From: Siphonodentalium dalli
Taxonomy: Eukaryota > Mollusca > Scaphopoda > Gadilida > Siphonodentaliidae
Length of the DNA: 64,000 nt
Assembly: GCA_032622095.1 (NCBI GenBank)
Contig: CP136063.1
Location: forward strand, 38,230,106 to 38,294,105
Reading direction: 5' to 3'
Below are positions 58,348 through 64,000 of this stretch, one piece after another. Within the stretch, counting starts at the first letter, position 1; each line of letters starts with the position of its first letter. The notes beneath the pieces are model-generated. The model had not been told where the DNA came from. It saw only the letters and a list, made by a program, of their open reading frames with translations, and did no database searches. The position numbers were made by a program, and so were the translations under genes.

Positions 58348-58836
58348 ATGTATGAACTTCTGATTGGAGCAGATTGTTTTCGATTGTTGCCTACGCTCAT
58401 TCAACAGGTCGATAATCTTCAGCTGATGAGTAACCCATTTGGGATGTGTTTACGTGGTTTCCACGATTTGTTGAGATTCTCTGGGCACATCAGTGATCGC
58501 TGTAAAAATGTTTATCACACCCGTTCTTCTGTGTGGTTATCAAGTTATTCGTCGGGGAATGAGCATATGTTAGACAGTCGCGATGATAATGGCACGTATG
58601 ATGTAACACAAGTTGATGATAGTGAGATCAGTGCTACAAATATTCCAGAGTCTCTCATATCTAACATATGTGGGAATATAGCGTGTAGCGGTAAGGGTAG
58701 TAGGGCTCGTCATATTCAGGATCAGTTGCTTCTAAATGAGATCCACACGAAAGTAGATCCGCCTGTTTCAAATGGAAAGGAAGGATCTTCCCAGGTTCGG
58801 ATGGTGTTCAGAATTTTTTATTTTTTTTATGTGTAA
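58348..58836 (+). pseudogene. Possible Bel/Pao-type retrotransposon protease-region fragment
   Basis: A 162-codon ATG frame. Its first 40 residues (LLIGADCFRLL, then LQLMSNPFGMCLRG) resemble the end of the retropepsin region of Bel/Pao elements, where an IGxD motif is followed some 25 residues later by a PFGxxLxG motif. The active-site half is missing: a stop lies just before the ATG. The rest (SVWLSSYSSGNEHML and a Ser/Asp-rich tail) is not recognised. Most likely a fossil fragment; a host gene exon is less likely. Confidence 0.45.
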
Positions 58837-59343
58837 CCAATCAGGTAAGTGGGTGTCAGACCAGGTCACACGAGTTCCAGGGTAAGAAACACCAAACCTA
58901 GCACACCAGAATGACAGAAAACAAGTCAAAGTGAAGCACGGGCAGGTAGACCATAAATGGCCTATTTGTTAGTCAACATAGGTTTTAGTAAGAAAGAAAA
59001 ACGCCTCAAACATATTCGTCATTTAACCCACATAATATTGGCGGAGCAAAAATATAATGGATGTCAAGAACAAGAGGAGAAAGGGGATATATTAGGGTCA
59101 GGGTCCCAATCACATGCAGACACTGTGTTCCTCGTGTTCTTGGCATAAAATTTTGAGTCGGAGAGCAAAGTCACGGAGCGGCTGGAAATATTTTGAAAAG
59201 TAATTAAGAACGTACAGATCGAAAGAGGGTAATTAAAATCAAAGAAAACTTTTCGGAAATTAAGTCACACATGTAATCCAGTCTGAATCCTCGCGACGTG
59301 TTTCCCATTTATTTTAACCATTTACCCAACAGAACGGCCCCGT
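58837..59343. other. Spacer, no gene seen
   Basis: Unique AT-rich sequence; the short frame at 58957-59148 has no supporting features. Confidence 0.5.
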
Positions 59344-59521
59344 GCCAATGCATTCTCTTATATATGCGAGTCGACCATAGGTCGCCTCGCATATATAAGA
59401 GAATGCATTGGCTTAACACATTAAAAATTATAAAATTGTTGAAGAATGTAAGGCCAATGCATTCTCTTATATATGCGAGGCGACCTATGGTCGACTCGCA
59501 TATATAAGAGAATGCATTGGC
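59344..59521. repeat. Palindrome-of-palindromes element
   Basis: Two 69-bp near-perfect palindromes, 59344-59412 and 59453-59521, each running GCCAATGCATTCTCTTATA...TATAAGAGAATGCATTGGC. The second is the exact reverse complement of the first, including the asymmetric centre (GAGTCGACCATAGGTCGCCTC against GAGGCGACCTATGGTCGACTC), so the whole 178 bp is itself an inverted repeat around a 40-bp spacer. Flanking CCGTGCC and GGCACAGG extend the outer arms. Probably a MITE or foldback element. Confidence 0.93.
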
Positions 59522-59655
59522 ACAGGGCATAACTGTAACTATCACAATGTGGTCAAGGAGCCGGTTCCAATGATATCCATATTTGTATGGTTCTATGGAG
59601 ACAGACCGAAGATATTTTAGGCTGTTGACTATCGAGCAGGATTCTACCCACCGAT

Positions 59656-60180
59656 ATGCATATGGTTGTGTTTTTATTTGCGTTAGTTGTGTGTTATCCA
59701 TACGCAACATATATGTGTGGACCTTTTGTGGGGATGTCTGAAGTAAACAGCCATGTTCGTTGTGTGTTTTCAGAACTCACAATTAATGCCATGCATAGTG
59801 ATTACAGGAATCATAACCAGTTACTATTTTGTCAAATGTCCAAACAGCAAGCGCTAAGTGTCGTATATGTTACAGGTCTTACAACGGTTGATAGTTATGG
59901 CATAAATATTCCAAGGAGTTTGTTTGTGCTTGGAAACTCGGAAACATCGATTAGTGTCCCTGCTGTCGTACACGTATGTCGTCGTGTATCTTTGATCAGA
60001 CTTGTGTGTATGTGCTTTTTGTCAATTTGGCATGTTTATGCACAAATTCAAAAACATCTGGCCGGGGGAGTGTATCACACGGTGATCGATATTACCCGAG
60101 GCACTATAAAGTGTCCTGTTGCAGACGACCAGTTATTTATTTTCCGTGTATGCGAGCGGGAATTTTCAGGAGAAATTTGA
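59656..60180 (+). CDS. Unrecognised 174-codon ORF with signal-like N-terminus
   Basis: ATG frame of 174 codons. Residues about 3-16 are hydrophobic (VVFLFALVVCY), which could be a signal peptide, and a second hydrophobic stretch lies at about 113-129 (LIRLVCMCFLSIWHVYA). Several Cys are spread through it. No family motif is recognised, the codon composition is that of the surrounding DNA, and there is no partner gene. It could be a real small secreted or membrane protein, a transposon piece or a chance frame; I favour the last two. Confidence 0.2.
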   Translation: MHMVVFLFALVVCYPYATYMCGPFVGMSEVNSHVRCVFSELTINAMHSDYRNHNQLLFCQMSKQQALSVVYVTGLTTVDSYGINIPRSLFVLGNSETSISVPAVVHVCRRVSLIRLVCMCFLSIWHVYAQIQKHLAGGVYHTVIDITRGTIKCPVADDQLFIFRVCEREFSGEI

Positions 60181-60480
60181 ATGAGGCTTGATTTGACAAT
60201 CGGATCATGTGATAATTGTTTCTATAAATTGATTCATTGACTATACAATTACGTCCCGCCAACGTGTGAGTATTTAACATGAACACATTGAGCGAATATT
60301 GAACTATTGAACAGTTATTCCTTGTTTATTATCAACCAAGATTCTCATATATATGAACGATCATACAAACTGTTAATGTCGGAGCCACATCACATGCATT
60401 TGATTTAACATTGATAAATAATATGTTTAGCGACGATTTCCCCACGATTGATACATATTCTTCTCCGTGATATGATTAAT
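60181..60480. other. Spacer, no gene seen
   Basis: AT-rich; nothing recognised. Confidence 0.5.
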
Positions 60481-60589
60481 CTAATGCGCCACATTGGTGC
60501 CTTTTGGGTGAGAGATATACAATGGTAGCTCTACAAGTCCGTAGCCAGCCACTAGCAAAGACAGTTCGTCATATATTATGAGGGCATTG

Positions 60590-60720
60590 GACACGAGCTG
60601 TGAAGCGACGGGAGGGGGTGTCCCCCGTCGTATTGAGGAGGGGTCCGGGGTTTTTCCCCCAGGGAAAATTTTGGAAAAAATATGATGCAAACGGCGTACT
60701 TTAGATCCGCCCTGAAACAT
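60590..60720 (-). repeat. Possible dispersed-repeat fragment
   Basis: A short GC-rich island in AT-rich DNA with the imperfect inverted repeat CGACGGGAGGGGG-TGT-CCCCCGTCG (60606-60630). Minus-strand translation gives a Pro/Gly-rich stretch (PGGKTPDPSSIRRGTPPP) of a kind I associate with translated non-coding repeats in invertebrate genomes. Weak evidence. Confidence 0.3.
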
Positions 60721-61385
60721 AAAAGTTGAGCTTTGATTTTTCCAAGTTTTCTCTCACAGGCATGCATATGAACGGTATCTATATTGCCTAGCTATTTTAA
60801 ATGAACCAATTGTCTTGTGGAAGTAACATATTCCACTGGGCTGACCATGGATCGAACCAGTATCAGACAAGTTTGTGACCTGAACCTGAAAATTTCTAAA
60901 TCCTAACATATATAGTAGTCTATCTGCAGGGAATATCACCTCCCCCAATTTGTTTTTCTTAAGTTATTTATAAGTTCTTAACTGAGAATATGGGAGGGAC
61001 CAGGACACACTGAGCCGACCATGGATCGGTTCTGTGTGAGAATTTTTTGAAATCTGAACATACTAATTACAAAATCCTAGTATCTATTGAGTAGCCCCAG
61101 TGTTTCCAAATGTTAGAAACTTTAAACCTGACACCCCCTAGGTTGCAAAATTTCCAATTGATGGTCATTTCAGTCAAAAATTTGGATCAAATGTAGGAAA
61201 ATATGTAAATGATGGTCTAAAACAAAATATTCCCCACCAATAGATTGTTGGAAAATCGATTTACGAAATCGATTTTAGCCTATTGTTTCGTGTGACATTT
61301 CCAACTATTGTTATGTCGGGCATGATATTTCGAACAGTTGAAAATTTTGACCAATGTTGATGGACATAGCTTAATTGGCACTTTA
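60721..61385. other. Spacer with a degenerate direct repeat and a hairpin
   Basis: ACTGGGCTGACCATGGATCG near 60837 and ACTGAGCCGACCATGGATCG near 61009 begin two roughly 70-bp degenerate direct copies. A perfect 11-bp hairpin AAAATCGATTT-ACG-AAATCGATTTT lies at 61252-61276. No coding evidence. Confidence 0.6.
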
Positions 61386-61389
61386 ATTA

Positions 61390-61770
61390 GTATTTTCGTG
61401 TACCTACACTGAAAAAACATAAGTGTAGAAAATCTACACAAAAGAGTAGAATGGCTACTCTTTATTGGTAAAAGTTGATCCAATCCTTTAAAGAGTAGAA
61501 ATAGAGTAAGAGTAAAAATTACTCTATTTGTGTAAGTGTGGCTACTCTTTCGTGGTGTATAATTTTACACTTTCCCACACAATATTGTGTAGAAATGGGG
61601 TACACAAATGTGTAGAGATTGGTGTACACTGTAAGAGTAGTTATGTACACATAAAGTGTACTTACCATATCTACACTTTTATGAGTATATTTATTCACAC
61701 AAATTCTACTACTCTTTTAAGTGTAGAAAAGTACCCTTTTTGTGTACGATTGTGTACACTTTGATGAGTA
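61390..61770. repeat. GTGTAG/CTACTCT-rich repeat element
   Basis: About 380 bp packed with both orientations of two short words, GTGTAGA/TCTACAC and AGAGTAG/CTACTCT, plus GTGTACA. The words occur in both orientations throughout, so the strand can fold extensively. Probably a short non-autonomous element or internally amplified MITE. Confidence 0.65.
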
Positions 61771-62829
61771 GATGCAAATCACCCCCCCCCCCCCATGGTA
61801 CCCCATCCAACCCATTCATGGGAATGTGAATCATTGGGCAAGAGTGACAAAGACAACCATGGTCATACGGTTCAACTATATTATAATTACAGATACAATC
61901 CCTGCAACAATCTGCCCCATTCATCACATAGGCAAATTAACAAAGGCTGTGGGTTTCATAGGAAAACAGGATAATCAATCCACGAGAAAACTGTATTGGT
62001 GATTCATTATATTTATTTCATATTGAACACAAATGTAATATAACAGTTATGCATTTGACATTTAGCATATACCATGCCTAGAATGGGCAGGATGCTGTGT
62101 ATATTAAAACGTAATATGTATACATAGTCATTTGTGGTTACAATGAAATTCTGAATATAAAAATAATGAGCGATTGTCTCACTCTTATTTTCTCACATGT
62201 GAACAGCTGATGTGAATAGCAATAAAACATTTCCAATAATAATGAGGTGTATAATTTGTCCAGTACAGTCTGGTCCAGTTATGAAAAAAGTGCCAAACCT
62301 CCAATTAATTGCAGCATGATATTTCTTAGCTAGAATAAGTACATTAACCCATGATAAACAACATATTAAAAATAAAAAGGACCTACAAATGGGGAAATTG
62401 GTGAATATTGTGAAATAAATTTGTGAAAATGTGGTAAAATACTCAATTTATGGCTTTCAAGGTTGTTTATCATACATGTATAAGAAATTCCATATCAAAA
62501 GTCCTTACATTGTCATATATGTTACGTAAATTTTACTATCCTGATTACAGAACAGAAAACCTTTTTCCATATGTATCAGTTAAGTATTTTTTAGTCATAC
62601 ATGTATATGCCTCTAAAATTGAGACTTCATTTCACAAGACTATTCCTAATATTTTAAATACTAGAGAGAAATGAAGGATTTTCCAGTCCTGTAACCAGGA
62701 TAGTAAAATCTCCAAAATAGTTTTGATAATGGAAGGACTTGTTGATTTTAAAATGTTGATCAAAGTATACACCCCCTCCCCTGTCCCTGGTATAAGTTAA
62801 AGCTGTTTGGAAAAATAGTCTAGTCAGTT
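61771..62829. other. AT-rich spacer, no gene seen
   Basis: Includes a C13 run at 61782-61794. Open frames (61772-62002 plus, 62450-62674 plus) are short and featureless. Confidence 0.5.
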
Positions 62830-63250
62830 TTAAAGGTACTCAATCCGAACAGAGGGTCCCCATCTCAACAGATTCCAACAACAACAATCCGATCAGAGGG
62901 TCCTATATTACTATTTCTTTGGCTTTGGGGGTAAAAAATATTTGATTCGAGTCGAGGAACCCATCAAACAAAGCTCAGAGTTATTAGATATTGATTTTTG
63001 AAATTTGTTATTTACTCGAGATGAGTACTAATAATTGCCTTCAACTGCCGTAATCTGCTCGGGATGTGTACACCAAAATCTATTCAAACAGACAAGGATG
63101 GATAACTCTAAAATCAAGTGGTAATAAAATCGATATCTAACAAATCTGAGCTTTGATGGGTGACTTCCTCGATTCGAATCAAATATTTTTGACCCCCGAA
63201 GCCATTGAAATAGTAATTGAGAGGAGTTTTATCGGATTGAGTACCTTTAA
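62830..63250. mobile_element. MITE with long inverted repeats and TTAA ends
   Basis: 421 bp beginning TTAAAGGTACTCAATCCGA and ending with its near-complement TCGGATTGAGTACCTTTAA. The arms pair over roughly 150 bp: GGCTTTGGGGGTAAAAAATA and TTTGATTCGAGTCGAGGAA on the left match the complement of TTCCTCGATTCGAATCAAA and TTTTTGACCCCCGAAGCC on the right. TTAA at both outer ends would fit a piggyBac-type TTAA target or a TA target. No ORF inside, so non-autonomous. Confidence 0.85.
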
Positions 63251-63778
63251 GTACACTGGGGAAATTGATTCAGGTACATTCCGCTCTTTAAAATATTTAC
63301 AGCTACTCACAAAAAGAGAAATGCTCTTCATTATTCTTGTTTGAATGACATAATACGTTGCTGTTTGTCAACTGCAGCATTTTCATTGGCTAAGAATCAA
63401 ATATATGCATCGCAGGAAATGGGATAGTTTGCTGATGAACACCATTTTAATTCGCAGCAGGCAAAATCAAACTTCTTCCTTTTTGTTTATGATCCAAGAT
63501 AGCCTTAGCCTTTCTCTTCCTATAACAAGTTTTATATAGTTTCCTGGGTATAAAATAATATGAATCAAGGACCCCTGTCTGGAAAAGCTTCGATAAGTTA
63601 TTATTGATTTAATTTAGAATTTTCTGGTATAATGTATATACATGAATCAATTTGGGACATTTCATAGCTCGTGTTTGTTCCGTGCATAGCATGGGCTTAA
63701 TTCTATCTGAAAAAATAGTATCGAAAAACATCATTAACCCTTTCACGTCGTGAACTGTGCTGGTACAGCATTAAAGTT
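63251..63778. other. Spacer, no gene seen
   Basis: AT-rich; nothing recognised. Confidence 0.5.
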
Positions 63779-63910
63779 CCTGTGCCAGTGCATTATCTTA
63801 TATTATATTTGCGACTGTGAGCCTTGCATATATAAGAGAATGCTCTGGTTTACAAGGTCAAGGTAAATATTGTTAGGCCTATGTATTCTTTTTATGCAGT
63901 AATGCTCTAA
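63779..63910. repeat. Decayed relative of the palindrome-of-palindromes element
   Basis: CTGTGCCAGTGCATTATCTTATA (63779 on), then GCATATATAAGAGAATGCTCTGG, matches one 69-bp palindrome of 59344-59412 with many changes. After a spacer, GTTAGGCCTATGTATTCTTTTTATGC near 63873 matches the start of the second palindrome. The element is therefore a dispersed family with a fixed two-palindrome layout. Confidence 0.7.
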
Positions 63911-64000
63911 ATAATAGACTTCTTAACCACAGCAGAATTATGGGTAACTTTTCAGGATTTAGTCGGAAATTTGGCTTGTTGCCATTCATTGGAAAGCTCT

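Noticed and set aside
59309-59710. 133-codon minus-strand ORF
   Set aside because: Mostly a translation of the double palindrome, which reads similarly on both strands.

Overview
This window looks like repeat-rich nuclear DNA of a eukaryote, most likely a marine invertebrate; a mollusc or another lophotrochozoan would fit, but that is inference. It has no operons and no prokaryotic gene packing. It holds two satellite families with higher-order structure, (CAGA)n microsatellites, an LTR retrotransposon, LINE and Bel/Pao-like fragments, MITE-like elements and one intronless glycosyltransferase gene.

Left part. Positions 1-9283 are an unbroken 50-bp satellite, open at the left edge. Its first 5.2 kb is organised into a 1.6-kb (32-monomer) higher-order repeat. 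Positions 9284-10930 are an old, diverged array of ~140-bp units with (CAGA)n tracts. Positions 10971-11900 are apparently unique.

Middle part (11.9-52.75 kb). A second satellite with ~138-bp monomers is interrupted by copies of one Ty3/gypsy-type LTR retrotransposon on the minus strand. The LTR is 788 bp with TGTGCCA...TGGCACA ends. The internal region is 3785 bp. The element sits in a satellite monomer and is flanked by a 4-bp CCCA duplication. It is defective: gag is reduced to zinc knuckles, the protease is fused to the integrase C-terminus with reverse transcriptase, RNase H and the integrase core missing, and all copies share a frameshift. It still carries a small membrane-anchor fragment and an accessory ORF with a PPPPY motif. 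The inserted element plus satellite was then amplified as a ~9.9-kb block (three copies). In the middle block the element expanded to LTR-int-LTR-int-LTR-int-LTR. Diagnostic bases in the LTRs let these events be ordered from the sequence alone.

Right part (52.75-64 kb). This is AT-rich DNA with one convincing host gene, a beta-1,3-galactosyltransferase-like (GT31) single-exon ORF on the minus strand at 55867-56934. Around it are a LINE 3' fragment, foldback/MITE-like GC-rich inverted repeats, a pair of dispersed repeats, a 46-bp minisatellite, a Bel/Pao-like fragment, a palindrome-of-palindromes element at 59.3-59.5 kb with a decayed relative at 63.8 kb, a GTGTAG-rich repeat, and a 421-bp MITE with TTAA ends.

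No RNA gene, CRISPR array or bacterial regulatory feature was found. Most open frames in the 138-bp satellite are artefacts of a repeat length divisible by three.
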